From positions 1-64,000 of the forward strand of contig CAZAEE010000006.1 of NCBI GenBank assembly GCA_964484325.1: a stretch of DNA of 64,000 nucleotides. The letters are read 5' to 3'. Shown in pieces: positions 32,329-40,547 of this stretch. The number at the start of each line of letters is the position of its first letter. Within the stretch, counting starts at the first letter, position 1. Source of the DNA: CAYLXX01 sp964484325 (GTDB lineage: Bacteria; Patescibacteriota; Microgenomatia; UBA1406; GWC2-37-13). The position numbers were made by a program, and so were the translations under genes. A model generated the notes under the pieces. It was not told where the DNA came from. It saw only the letters and a program-made list of their open reading frames with translations, and did not search any database.

Positions 32329-33849
32329 TTACTGCGTATCCACCAAATCGTCATACTTTATGCTTAATGCCGCAATAACTAGCGAGTAGTCTTGGGTATC
32401 GATAACTCCATCAAGGTTCAGATCAGCGTTCGTAAGAATAGTCGAATCTGTCTGACCGAAGTTTTGCCTGATATAAGACGTATCTTCTGAGTCAATGACG
32501 CCATTCTGGTGACCGTTGGTGATTGGTAAATCTCCCGCAAGAAGCAGTATTCCGGTAAAGTCGAGCGTATTTACGCCTTGGGTGAGTGGAATGTTGTCGT
32601 AATTGCAGTGATAGTATCCGCCGGCGGTCTCAGTTGGAACCGCATCACAAATACGTTTTTGAAGGTGCTTGGGACCTTTCAGATAAATAGAAAATGTTGG
32701 TAACTGAGGCGGACTGCCAATTGGCACAAGAAGCGATAGTTCCACACTACCAATCCAATCAGGCTTTGACGCACTCGGTTGAAAGCACACAGTTTTTACA
32801 ATAGGTGTGTCTAAACTGGCACCCGTAACTGTCAATAAAAAATTCTGACAGAAGTTTGGCGGATACGACCCCGACGTCGTAATGCCTTGTTCGCGAACAT
32901 TCATAATGAGTGTTGTGTTTGTGGTCGGTGTCGGGAACGGAGTAGAAGTGGGTGTTTCTCTTGGAGGAGGTGTTTCCGTCGGGATAGGTGAGGTAACCGG
33001 ACCGATTGGTGGCGTATCGGTGGGAAACGCCGCCTGGATGAGATTTTTCCGACAGATTGTCCCAACAACCCGTTTATAAATGGCAACATCCTGTATGGTC
33101 GTACAGCCGTCACCGTTGGCATCAGTTGCTCCCATTTGGCAATCCCCAAACTGGTTCACGATTGAGTTATAGTCAACGATATTGACTACGCCGTCAACAT
33201 TGGTATCGATCAGACACCCATACTCTTCAATGATTATTTGACTTACCTTAACATCGGCTGACTGTCCTCTAATTACTACTGTGTGTTGACCCGGTGCTAA
33301 AGAAAATGCTTTCGGATTAAATTTATTCACTCCGGCCGCATTACTTCCTCTCCAAGCCACAGTACGCGTCTGGAATCCGTTTGTTGCCTGAATATCCCAT
33401 ATCATAGATATATCAGGCTCGCCATCTATATTGACATATAGACCACCTGCGGCGTTTGGTTCCTGGACGTTAACCAGCATCTTAACAATAAATTCTTCAT
33501 TTGAAGCAAACTGCGACGGTGACGTAACTACTGGTGGAACAGTGAACGAATATATCGCTTCGCCGCCTTGATCAGGATCTACGGTTGGGTTGGGGTTTGG
33601 CTGATAAACATATCCGGGGGTTGTTGCGCCACTTGATACAAAAGGGGCGGTAATCAGACCATTCTCAGCATCGATGACAGCGATAGGTGGTGTTGGAGTC
33701 AGAGTAGGTGTGTTGTTAATCTGTGCTCGACCGTAAGGATTCACGGGACTTTGATTAATGCGAAGCGAGAGAAACGTAAAGATGGTCACCGAAAGTAACA
33801 TCAGCAAAAGAAAAGGGAGAGCTCTATTTCGGGACCGTTTCGTACTCAT
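32329..33849 (-). CDS. anchored CBM protein with two dockerin-like modules
   Basis: The 506-residue protein has an N-terminal anchor (about 11-29), the linker NPYGRAQINNTPTLTPTPP, a CBM6/35-like beta-sandwich (IDAENG to HTVVIRG) and a dockerin (DTNVDGVVNIVDYN, DANGDGCTTIQDVA). After a Pro/Thr linker comes a second beta-sandwich (about 315-430) with IYLKGPKHLQKRICD and TLDFTGILLLAGDLP, followed by another dockerin pair (HQNGVIDSEDTS, DLNLDGVIDTQDYS). The GPKHLQK-LAGDLP-dockerin unit is one I recall from many Microgenomates proteins. No catalytic domain is evident, so it may be an adhesin or scaffold. The N-terminal part is a close paralog of the 25950 protein. Confidence 0.75.
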   Translation of the reverse strand: MSTKRSRNRALPFLLLMLLSVTIFTFLSLRINQSPVNPYGRAQINNTPTLTPTPPIAVIDAENGLITAPFVSSGATTPGYVYQPNPNPTVDPDQGGEAIYSFTVPPVVTSPSQFASNEEFIVKMLVNVQEPNAAGGLYVNIDGEPDISMIWDIQATNGFQTRTVAWRGSNAAGVNKFNPKAFSLAPGQHTVVIRGQSADVKVSQIIIEEYGCLIDTNVDGVVNIVDYNSIVNQFGDCQMGATDANGDGCTTIQDVAIYKRVVGTICRKNLIQAAFPTDTPPIGPVTSPIPTETPPPRETPTSTPFPTPTTNTTLIMNVREQGITTSGSYPPNFCQNFLLTVTGASLDTPIVKTVCFQPSASKPDWIGSVELSLLVPIGSPPQLPTFSIYLKGPKHLQKRICDAVPTETAGGYYHCNYDNIPLTQGVNTLDFTGILLLAGDLPITNGHQNGVIDSEDTSYIRQNFGQTDSTILTNADLNLDGVIDTQDYSLVIAALSIKYDDLVDTQ

Positions 33850-33873
33850 TTAATAATCAATATATATGTCTTC

Positions 33874-33902
33874 AGAGTAATAAAAAACCGGTTAGCTGTC
33901 AA
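33874..33902 (-). promoter_or_regulatory. promoter of the gene at 33849
   Basis: On the minus strand: TTGACA (33897-33902), 17 bp, TACTCT (33874-33879), then 24 nt to the ATG. Confidence 0.6.
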
Positions 33903-33918
33903 TGCTTTGAAGAGATAG

Positions 33919-34644
33919 TTAGTTCATTTCTTGACCACGTTGAGCCAGTTGATGAAGCTCTTTCACAACAGACACCGTCAAGTTTACTCCATCATAGGTG
34001 AACCTCAATCCAAGCGGTGACGATAAGGTATTGGTGATATATAAATTTTGACGCGCACTGCCGACTGGATCTGTGGGAGTATCGTAAATTGACACACCGT
34101 ATTGAGCCGGTACTTCAGGAATCACCGCAAAATCATGGCGTACCGGTGCTTCCACTTTCAGTCCCGCGTCCTGAGCCGCCCAGTTGATTAGCGACGCCAA
34201 ATGACACACTCCATCTCCCATTAAGTAACCATCTGACTCAAATCCTTCAGTTTCATTAAAATGGGCATGGGTCGTCGACTCGATTTTTCCATCATATTGA
34301 GGCATAACCGTATCATGATAGGCAAAAGTTTTACCCGGGTCGATGATGACGGTGAAGTCATTTGGCTCACGTACTTTATTCCAACTGATGTCACGTTGAT
34401 TTTTCACCTGACCATGCAAGTAGGCAAGCGTTAAAAGGATGTTATCTTTAAAAACAGAGTTAACGAACGTGTTGCCATAGCGTTTATCAAGCGACATGGT
34501 TTTGTGACCAAGTACGACTTGAACCTGGGGAAGAGGCTCGACATTTTTCAGCGCGCAAAAGATGACCACAAGCGCGGCCGCGACAATATACATGAGTTTG
34601 TTAAGACTGTTCATAAGGTTTTTTTCGAGGCAAAAACAAGACAT
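33919..34644 (-). CDS. VanW-like exported protein
   Basis: The 241-residue protein has an N-terminal hydrophobic segment (about residues 15-33) and a domain resembling VanW: an FxVxIDPGKTFAYH strand-turn, then GYLMGDGVCHLASLINWAAQDAGL, which aligns with the family's Gly-Val-Cys-Gln signature, followed by RHDFAVIPEVPAQYGVS and NLYITNTLSSPLGL. VanW-like proteins are linked to the cell envelope but their reaction is unknown. Start 34644 is 6 nt after TATGAT; an internal ATG (34611) closer to the anchor is the alternative. It is divergent from the L,D-transpeptidase gene. Confidence 0.7.
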   Translation of the reverse strand: MSCFCLEKNLMNSLNKLMYIVAAALVVIFCALKNVEPLPQVQVVLGHKTMSLDKRYGNTFVNSVFKDNILLTLAYLHGQVKNQRDISWNKVREPNDFTVIIDPGKTFAYHDTVMPQYDGKIESTTHAHFNETEGFESDGYLMGDGVCHLASLINWAAQDAGLKVEAPVRHDFAVIPEVPAQYGVSIYDTPTDPVGSARQNLYITNTLSSPLGLRFTYDGVNLTVSVVKELHQLAQRGQEMN

Positions 34645-34690
34645 TATTATATCATACTATAGGATATTCTTCAAGACTCTTCCTATGCCC

Positions 34691-34719
34691 TTTACATTTG
34701 GTTAAAAATGCTTTATCTT
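34691..34719 (+). promoter_or_regulatory. promoter of the L,D-transpeptidase gene
   Basis: TTTACA (34691-34696), 17 bp, TATCTT (34714-34719), then 10 nt to the ATG at 34730. Confidence 0.5.
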
Positions 34720-34729
34720 GAAGAAATAT

Positions 34730-35449
34730 ATGAAAAAAAGACGCGGCTTTCGCTTGGCTGCCGGACATTTTATGGTTGCGGCCGCAGTACTGCTCCTAGG
34801 CACGTTTTTTGCGGTTGTTGGCTCATTTACCAGCCACGGAACAGCCTCATCTTCCTGTGCCAACGCAGTAAGCTGCATTAAAGACCTGACTGGCAAGTTC
34901 GAAGCTACCCAAACAGGTACGTTTATGGGTAAACAGATCAACTCTCCGTCTGAGTCTACGGATAATACTTCAGGCCAGGCTGTTTTAGGAGATCAAGCAG
35001 GAGTGGGAAAACATATTTATATTGATCTTACCCATCAGATGCTTTATGCCTATGAAGGTGACCATCTTATTTATTCATTCCTCGTTTCGACCGGAAAATG
35101 GGCTTATACACCGACAGGTGATTTTCATATCTGGATAAAACTCCGCTATACAAGGATGGTCGGCGGCAACCCGGCAATTGGCACGTACTACAACTTACCC
35201 AACGTCCCGTATACCATGTACCTTTATAACGATGAACATCCGAAGACCCAAGGGTATGGTATTCATGGAGCTTACTGGCATAACAACTTTGGACATCCGA
35301 TGAGTCATGGCTGTATCAATATGCGGATTGCTGACTCTGAACAACTATATGCTTGGGCCAGTCCATCGACCACTTCAACTGTCACATATGCTTCAGATTC
35401 AGATCCTGGTACACCAGTGACAATATACGGTCAAACTCCAAAAGAATAA
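34730..35449 (+). CDS. L,D-transpeptidase (YkuD domain)
   Basis: L,D-transpeptidases make 3-3 peptidoglycan cross-links or attach proteins to the wall. The 239-residue protein has a basic N-terminus and a membrane segment (about residues 12-35). The YkuD domain starts KHIYIDLTHQMLYAYEGD (about 90-107) and contains the catalytic signature with IHGAYWHNNFGHPMSHG and then CINM, where His and Cys are the active residues. The ATG at 34730 is preferred over the in-frame TTG at 34718, which lies inside the -10 box. The substrate peptide should be m-DAP-containing stem peptide if the family rule holds. Confidence 0.88.
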   Translation: MKKRRGFRLAAGHFMVAAAVLLLGTFFAVVGSFTSHGTASSSCANAVSCIKDLTGKFEATQTGTFMGKQINSPSESTDNTSGQAVLGDQAGVGKHIYIDLTHQMLYAYEGDHLIYSFLVSTGKWAYTPTGDFHIWIKLRYTRMVGGNPAIGTYYNLPNVPYTMYLYNDEHPKTQGYGIHGAYWHNNFGHPMSHGCINMRIADSEQLYAWASPSTTSTVTYASDSDPGTPVTIYGQTPKE

Positions 35450-35472
35450 AACTTGCTATAATATAGTAGATA

Positions 35473-35546
35473 GCGCGCGTAGCTCAGCTGGCTAGAGCGT
35501 TTCATTGACATTGAAAAGGTCCCTGGTTCAAGTCCAGGCGTGCGCA
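35473..35546 (+). tRNA. tRNA-Val (anticodon GAC)
   Basis: A 74-nt cloverleaf: acceptor GCGCGCG/CGTGCGC, D-arm GCTC/GAGC, anticodon loop TTGACAT giving GAC, T-arm CCTGG-TTCAAGT-CCAGG, discriminator A. TATAAT at 35457-35462 is the likely -10 box. CCA is not encoded. Confidence 0.95.
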
Positions 35547-35604
35547 CTTGATTTTGAATTTATAGTTCATTAGTATTAAATAATTATAATTTCGTAAATA
35601 ATAT

Positions 35605-35808
35605 ATGGCACTATTGAGTAATAAACCTACTGTCATAGATGAAAAAGCGATTAAGATAATTTTGTCCATTATTTTTCTTGCTGGAGATGGAGCATTTTTT
35701 ATTAATGCTATAATTAATCACCAAGGAATTGAATTTTACGGTCTTTATTTGGCTGGTATACTTGCTGTTGGTATACCACTCATATTGTCCAGAGGATACA
35801 GTAAATAG
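35605..35808 (+). CDS. small membrane protein
   Basis: The 67-residue protein has two hydrophobic segments (about residues 16-34 and 45-61) joined by a short polar turn (NHQGIEF). No family is recognised. It follows tRNA-Val by 58 nt. Its length, two-segment layout and normal codon use support a real gene, but there is no conserved motif to confirm it. After it lie 194 nt without a gene up to 36003. Confidence 0.5.
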   Translation: MALLSNKPTVIDEKAIKIILSIIFLAGDGAFFINAIINHQGIEFYGLYLAGILAVGIPLILSRGYSK

Positions 35809-35966
35809 TTGAGATTTAATATCTCTTATCCTTTTTGAATCTAGAAATATAAATCAGGAGGGCGGTTTTCTCTTTGATATCGATTGATACAGTAAGATAG
35901 GTTCTAATTTCGTCCAGTTGGGTGCACTGAAATTACTTTCACCTCTATAATTAGTTCAATATCAGC

Positions 35967-35995
35967 TTGACTCCACCTTCAAAATATGATATCCT
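35967..35995 (+). promoter_or_regulatory. promoter of the gene at 36003 (leaderless type)
   Basis: TTGACT (35967-35972), 17 bp, TATCCT (35990-35995), then 7 nt to the ATG at 36003. Confidence 0.55.
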
Positions 35996-36002
35996 ATAGT
36001 AT

Positions 36003-36467
36003 ATGTTTGAATCACGAATTGGCCAGGCTTTTGAGTCTAAAAAGAGAGTTTTAACTGTTAGTGGTCTTATCAGTTTGGCAGCTATTGGCTCCATTAGCTT
36101 ACTTCCTCATCAAGATGAACGAGTTCCTGCTGTGGTTATCAATAAGGAAGATGTTAACTTTAAAGAGCTGACTGAGAATAATTGTCAAGTTACGTTTGAC
36201 GGACAAACCGGACCGGTCACAGGGCCATTCCGTGATATTGAAATACCCTTAAGAAAAGCGGTTGAGCCGATGTTTCCAGCCATCACTACATCTGTCCAAT
36301 GTGGTTTTTCAACAAATGCTGGACCAAAACCTTCTCAACCTGAGGTTTATTTACTTGATCTTAATAACTGCGCTGATGAAAGTACCAAACCTGAGTGTAA
36401 CTATACGGTTGCAGTTGATAAACAAACATTTGAAAAAAATAGTATCGGTAGTCAGTTCCAGCCTTGA
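36003..36467 (+). CDS. exported hypothetical protein with N-terminal anchor
   Basis: The 154-residue protein has one hydrophobic segment (about residues 17-35) and an extracellular-type region with four cysteines (NCQVTF, VQCGFS, NNCADE, PECNYT) that could pair. No known domain is recognised. It is followed after 31 nt by another anchored protein gene with its own promoter. The role is unknown; the context suggests an envelope protein. Confidence 0.6.
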   Translation: MFESRIGQAFESKKRVLTVSGLISLAAIGSISLLPHQDERVPAVVINKEDVNFKELTENNCQVTFDGQTGPVTGPFRDIEIPLRKAVEPMFPAITTSVQCGFSTNAGPKPSQPEVYLLDLNNCADESTKPECNYTVAVDKQTFEKNSIGSQFQP

Positions 36468-36492
36468 CAATTTTTATTAAACTCGCTAGCAT
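36464..36492 (+). promoter_or_regulatory. promoter of the gene at 36499 (leaderless type)
   Basis: TTGACA (36464-36469; overlapping the previous stop codon), 17 bp, TAGCAT (36487-36492), then 6 nt to the ATG. Confidence 0.65.
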
Positions 36493-36498
36493 GGTTTC

Positions 36499-37854
36499 AT
36501 GCGCAGACATTCTATAAGCAATTTTGAAGTTGGTGGTTTATTAGTACTTCTTCTTTTATCAATAGTGGTTGGGGTATTTTCTCTCAGACAAAACTTATCG
36601 AACAACTCTTCTGCGCAAATTAACACCAATTCATCTCCGTCAACGAGCAACGAGCCGCTAATTAAAATTGATGTAAAAGATCCTCCTCCTTTAAATCTTG
36701 ATACGCTGCCTCCTGAGCAAAAAGCGAAGTATGTGACTGTCACCTATCCAAAGGGTGATAGACCTACTGTCGATCATCTCTGGGTAAATGTAATTAATAC
36801 GAGTATTTCTCCCTTTGTCACAGTCACGTATATTACTTTTTCTCAAAATAACCAGCGTGACAATGTGTATTCGGATCTCCAGCCACCAAATGGTTCACTT
36901 GGAAATTGGCCACTCATTCCAGCATTTGAGTGCAATTCGGGTTCCGTGGGCACTGTAGTAATTCATTACCGATTTGCCAACGGCTTTTCTACGGCGATCT
37001 CTAACACGGTCCAGTGTAGTTCTATTAACTCATATAATTTGATTGAAAATAGATTCGATCACGTGACAATTACAAACACAATTTCTCCCTATGTAGTTTT
37101 AAACAGAATCACATTTGCCGAGACAAATATACCTTTTTATGATGAAAATAACATCAACCATTTTATGTACCCATCACTTCCTCCGGAGACGCGAATATTA
37201 AACTGCGATAGGACAGGTGTTGGTCCACCTATTAATACGTTTCGAGTTTATATTCACACCTCAGATAACGCTCCTCACGATTACTCCCGCAATAATATTT
37301 TATGTGGTCAGGATATAGACGTCACATTTTACCCAAGCCAGTTTCCATCGATCACGCCAGTACCTTCTCCCGCATATATCAACTTTTCTGCTCAGAACAT
37401 AGATATTTCACCGTATCTGATCTGGGATACACTAAGCTATAATACTGTTACTTTGAATGTCGGTCTGCAAGTTAACCAAGGCAATACCTCGCCTACTTTA
37501 AATATCGGCTGCCAACCGGGAACTTCTTATACCACACAGATTACCTATCATGTCCCGCCAGAACCCATTTCTCAAAGACACTCATCTCCTATTACAGGTT
37601 TGGGATGCCCGGCCAATGCACCTTTCTATTTATTTAACCCCACACCAACACCTCAACATCAGCTGCAGTGTCCATCTAGCCCATCAGACTGCACCCATAT
37701 GTTTCCTTGTGATGGAAGTCATAATGGCAACTGCGGACGCCTAGCAGGAGGATACTGTACTCATGACAACGCCTGCCCAGAGAGCGGTAATAATGTCTGC
37801 TGCGGACTGGGTTTGCAGCCACATTCAGGCGGTTCATCAAATACTTCACAATAA
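36499..37854 (+). CDS. anchored protein with three beta-type repeats and a Cys-rich tail
   Basis: The 451-residue protein has an N-terminal anchor (about residues 10-30) and a polar linker. Three ~100-residue repeats follow, recognisable by NTSISPFVTVTYITFSQ, NTISPYVVLNRITFAE and DISPYLIWDTLSYN; each has the order I/S-SP-Y/F-V/L followed by a strand and later a Cys. A linker with PTPTPQ leads to a ~45-residue tail with eight cysteines, including CDGSHNGNC, GGYC and NVCC, which looks like a small disulfide-rich domain. No enzyme motif is seen, so it may be an adhesin or effector on the cell surface. Fold assignment is inference. Confidence 0.68.
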   Translation: MRRHSISNFEVGGLLVLLLLSIVVGVFSLRQNLSNNSSAQINTNSSPSTSNEPLIKIDVKDPPPLNLDTLPPEQKAKYVTVTYPKGDRPTVDHLWVNVINTSISPFVTVTYITFSQNNQRDNVYSDLQPPNGSLGNWPLIPAFECNSGSVGTVVIHYRFANGFSTAISNTVQCSSINSYNLIENRFDHVTITNTISPYVVLNRITFAETNIPFYDENNINHFMYPSLPPETRILNCDRTGVGPPINTFRVYIHTSDNAPHDYSRNNILCGQDIDVTFYPSQFPSITPVPSPAYINFSAQNIDISPYLIWDTLSYNTVTLNVGLQVNQGNTSPTLNIGCQPGTSYTTQITYHVPPEPISQRHSSPITGLGCPANAPFYLFNPTPTPQHQLQCPSSPSDCTHMFPCDGSHNGNCGRLAGGYCTHDNACPESGNNVCCGLGLQPHSGGSSNTSQ

Positions 37855-37903
37855 ATCGCTCTTTTTCTCATGAATTCGTAAGAAAAAGTATATAATATGT
37901 CTT

Positions 37904-39148
37904 ATGACTACATTAAAAGACCATCGTGAAATTGGACGAGAGTTGGACCTTTACTCGTTTAATGAATACGCGCCAGGAGCGGTTTTCTGGCATCCAAAAG
38001 GCTGGTTTATCTATCAAAAAATTGTTAGTCATCTTCGTTTAGTCCTTGACCATGCCGGCTATCAGGAAATAAAAACACCGGTTATGGTGAAAAGTGATCT
38101 TTTTAAAAAATCCGGGCACTGGAAACACTTTGGGGAACGAAACATGTTTAATCTGGCTATATATGACCCTGAGGAGTTAAAAGTTAATAAAAATCTTGAG
38201 GTTAACTACACATTAAAACCGATGAACTGCCCTGAGTCAACGCTCGTTTTTAATGCAAAACCACGAAGTTACCGAGATCTGCCGCTTAAGTTTTCGGACT
38301 TTGGTATTCTTCACCGTAATGAACTTTCAGGAGTACTTGGGGGATTGTTTCGGGTTCGTGAATTTACGATTGATGACGCCCATATTTATGTCAGACATGA
38401 CCAGGTTATGATGATTATCTCAGAACTTTTGACGATGATTCGTGATTTTTACAAATTATTTGGATTTGAACTGAGGTTTTACCTGTCGACGAAACCGGAC
38501 AAAGCGCTCACATTACCTGACAAACCCAAACTTTGGGAAGAGGCAGAGGGTGATTTGAAAAATGCGTTAGAGAAAGAGGGAGTCCACTATGGTGTAAAGG
38601 AAAAAGATGGTGCCTTTTATGGACCAAAGATTGACTTTCACATGACAGATTCCCAGGGCAGAGACTGGCAGTTGGCCACGATTCAACTGGACTTTCAGAT
38701 GCCTCGTTCGCTTGATGTTTTGTATACAAATGAAAAGGGAGAAAAAGAACATGCTGTGATAATTCATCGAGCCTTTACAGGCAGCATTGAACGGTTTATT
38801 GGCATACTAGTCGAGCAGTATCAGGGAAACTTTCCTTTATGGCTGTCGCCTCAGCAAGTGGTTATTTTGCCAGTCACTGACGCCCAAAACAAGCTCGCTA
38901 CAGAAGTAAGCAAACAGCTTCAACTGCAAGGAATACGATCATCTGTTAACACCGAAAGTAAGACGCTCGGCGCTAAGATTAGGGAGTCAACCTTGCAAAA
39001 AATCCCCTTCATGGGTATAATTGGGGAAAAGGAGCAATTAAAAACCAATATGATCTCTGTTCGTACCCGCGAAGGTCGAGATTTGGGTATGATAGAAGTT
39101 TCAAAGTTTATTGAAGATTTACACCAATCTATTGAGAAGTTTCAATAA
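37904..39148 (+). CDS. thrS: threonyl-tRNA synthetase lacking TGS and editing domains
   Basis: ThrRS charges tRNA-Thr. The 414-residue protein starts directly at the class II catalytic core (DHREIGRELDLYSF) and ends with the anticodon-binding domain (VVILPVTDAQ to the C-terminus). The usual bacterial enzyme is ~640 residues with N-terminal TGS and editing domains, both missing here. The zinc ligands appear kept: Cys in PMNCPES, His in IDDAHIY and His in VIIHRAF. Motif 3 is GSIERFIG. TATAAT (37891-37896) ends 7 nt before the ATG. It heads the thrS-infC-rpmI-rplT-pheST block seen in many bacteria. Confidence 0.93.
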   Translation: MTTLKDHREIGRELDLYSFNEYAPGAVFWHPKGWFIYQKIVSHLRLVLDHAGYQEIKTPVMVKSDLFKKSGHWKHFGERNMFNLAIYDPEELKVNKNLEVNYTLKPMNCPESTLVFNAKPRSYRDLPLKFSDFGILHRNELSGVLGGLFRVREFTIDDAHIYVRHDQVMMIISELLTMIRDFYKLFGFELRFYLSTKPDKALTLPDKPKLWEEAEGDLKNALEKEGVHYGVKEKDGAFYGPKIDFHMTDSQGRDWQLATIQLDFQMPRSLDVLYTNEKGEKEHAVIIHRAFTGSIERFIGILVEQYQGNFPLWLSPQQVVILPVTDAQNKLATEVSKQLQLQGIRSSVNTESKTLGAKIRESTLQKIPFMGIIGEKEQLKTNMISVRTREGRDLGMIEVSKFIEDLHQSIEKFQ

Positions 39149-39713
39149 TCCAAGTTTTGGCGCGAGGCGACCCAGTTTCCGGTCACGTCGGCCACAACCG
39201 CAACAGAGTCATAAGTTTTATCAGATCAATTTCCGGATTGAAGCGCCGACACTTCGAGTTATAGATTTTGAAGGCAAGCAGGTAGGTGTCTTATCGAAAC
39301 AAGATGCTCTCCAGCAAGCACAGAAACTTGGACTTGATCTTGTATTGATTGCGCCGCAGGCACAACCGCCGGTTGCTAAGATTATTGATTTCCGGAAATT
39401 TTTATATCAGGAAGAGAAAAAACTTAAAGAAGCAAAAAAGGGGATCAAAAAAAGCATCGTCAAGGATATAAAAATTTCCCTTTTTATCGCTCATACCGAT
39501 CTTGAGAGACTGATCGAGAAGGCGAAGGAGTTTTTATCAGATGGCAATCAGGTACGATTAAATCTTGGCTTGAAAGGCCGAGAAGTTGCCAAAAGAGACA
39601 TGGCTTTTGACCTGATGAAGCGCTTCGTCGCCGAACTTGGAGAAGTTAACATCTCCAAGGAACCTCGTCTTGAAGGCAGAGTCATACGAGCAGTCGTTGC
39701 GAAAAAAAAATAA
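39132..39713 (+). CDS. infC: translation initiation factor IF-3
   Basis: IF-3 binds the 30S subunit and checks start-codon pairing. The protein has an Arg-rich N-terminal extension (RSFNNPSFGARRPSFRSRRP), the N-domain with NFRIEAPTLRVIDFEG, the linker and the C-domain ending EPRLEGRVIRAVVAKK. No ATG lies at the expected position. The TTG at 39132, giving 193 residues, is chosen by comparison with the family's usual beginning; a TTG at 39111 is also possible. Non-ATG starts are a known trait of infC. The start overlaps thrS by 17 nt. Confidence 0.88.
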   Translation: MRSFNNPSFGARRPSFRSRRPQPQQSHKFYQINFRIEAPTLRVIDFEGKQVGVLSKQDALQQAQKLGLDLVLIAPQAQPPVAKIIDFRKFLYQEEKKLKEAKKGIKKSIVKDIKISLFIAHTDLERLIEKAKEFLSDGNQVRLNLGLKGREVAKRDMAFDLMKRFVAELGEVNISKEPRLEGRVIRAVVAKKK

Positions 39714-39729
39714 TTGTAAACAAAAAAAT

Positions 39730-39948
39730 ATGGCATCAATCGAACATTCACCACAACAAGTACAAGAGTACAATATCAAATCTGTACTGGCGAATCCTGA
39801 TTTTGAAGCTCTGCTTCAAGAGTTTGATCGTACAGTCGGCATTCCAAGACACATTGACGCCGTAATCAGTCCCACTGGTGAAATTGAGTCAGTTGTTATC
39901 AAATCACAGTTTGGCTACAATCTCTATGAACAAACAGAGAACCAATAA
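39730..39948 (+). CDS. small hypothetical protein in the infC-rpmI operon
   Basis: The 72-residue soluble protein has no known motif; it contains a helix-like N-terminal half and a beta-like end (VVIKSQFGYNLYEQ). Lying 16 nt after infC and overlapping the start of rpmI by 23 nt, it is embedded in a ribosomal operon. The ATG at 39730 is chosen because the longer frame overlaps infC. Its position suggests a translation-linked role, which is inference only. Confidence 0.55.
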   Translation: MASIEHSPQQVQEYNIKSVLANPDFEALLQEFDRTVGIPRHIDAVISPTGEIESVVIKSQFGYNLYEQTENQ

Positions 39949-40123
39949 ATCAGCTAGTAAACGTTTTAAAGTCAGTGCCGGTGGTAAATTACAACACCGA
40001 TCACATTATTTGCGACATTTGCGCTCATCCAAAAGCAAACGTCAAATCAGACAGTTAAAAACCTTAAAAACAGTTACCGGTACATACGAGAAAAAGATTA
40101 AACGTATGCTCGGATTAAAATAA
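39926..40123 (+). CDS. rpmI: 50S ribosomal protein bL35
   Basis: The 65-residue basic protein fits bL35 in length and pattern: MNKQRTNKSASKRFKVSAGG at the start (KRFK after the T/S-K-SA element) and an Arg/Lys-rich helix ending RMLGLK. The start at 39926 is set by the family N-terminus; the longer frame from 39878 is discarded. It is followed by rplT after 4 nt, the usual order. Confidence 0.9.
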   Translation: MNKQRTNKSASKRFKVSAGGKLQHRSHYLRHLRSSKSKRQIRQLKTLKTVTGTYEKKIKRMLGLK

Positions 40124-40127
40124 AAAT

Positions 40128-40472
40128 ATGGTACGTGTTAAACCCGGTGTTCAAACCAGAAAAAGTCATAAGAAAACCCTCCACCTTGCCAAAGGTTACT
40201 GGATGAGTCGTCATAAACAGATTAAGAAAGCCCAAGAAGCCGTTCTTCATGCAGGGGAGTATGCCTTTCATGGCCGCAAAAGACGCAAACGAGATATGCG
40301 CTCTCTTTGGATAGTACGCATGAATGCCGCTTTACGTGAACATGGAGTCACTTACTCTTCATTCATCAACAAACTTAAAACAAAAAACATTGGCTTGGAC
40401 CGTAAAATTTTGGCACAACTTGCTTCTGAACATCCCGCAGTATTTAAAAATATCGTTAAACAACTCAAGTAA
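40128..40472 (+). CDS. rplT: 50S ribosomal protein bL20
   Basis: This 114-residue protein binds 23S rRNA during early 50S assembly. It shows the family pattern: VRVKPGVQTRKSHKK, AKGYWMSRHKQIKKAQEAV, HAGEYAFHGRKRRKRDMRSLWIVR (in part) and the C-terminal globular domain with LDRKILAQLA. It is 4 nt after rpmI and needs no alternative start. In other bacteria bL20 represses its own operon; no such leader structure is evident here. Confidence 0.96.
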   Translation: MVRVKPGVQTRKSHKKTLHLAKGYWMSRHKQIKKAQEAVLHAGEYAFHGRKRRKRDMRSLWIVRMNAALREHGVTYSSFINKLKTKNIGLDRKILAQLASEHPAVFKNIVKQLK

Positions 40473-40547
40473 GTAAACTTTCATAATTTAATCATATTTA
40501 TTTTAAAAATAAGTGACAATTTACTCCTGATATGATATAAATGTATC

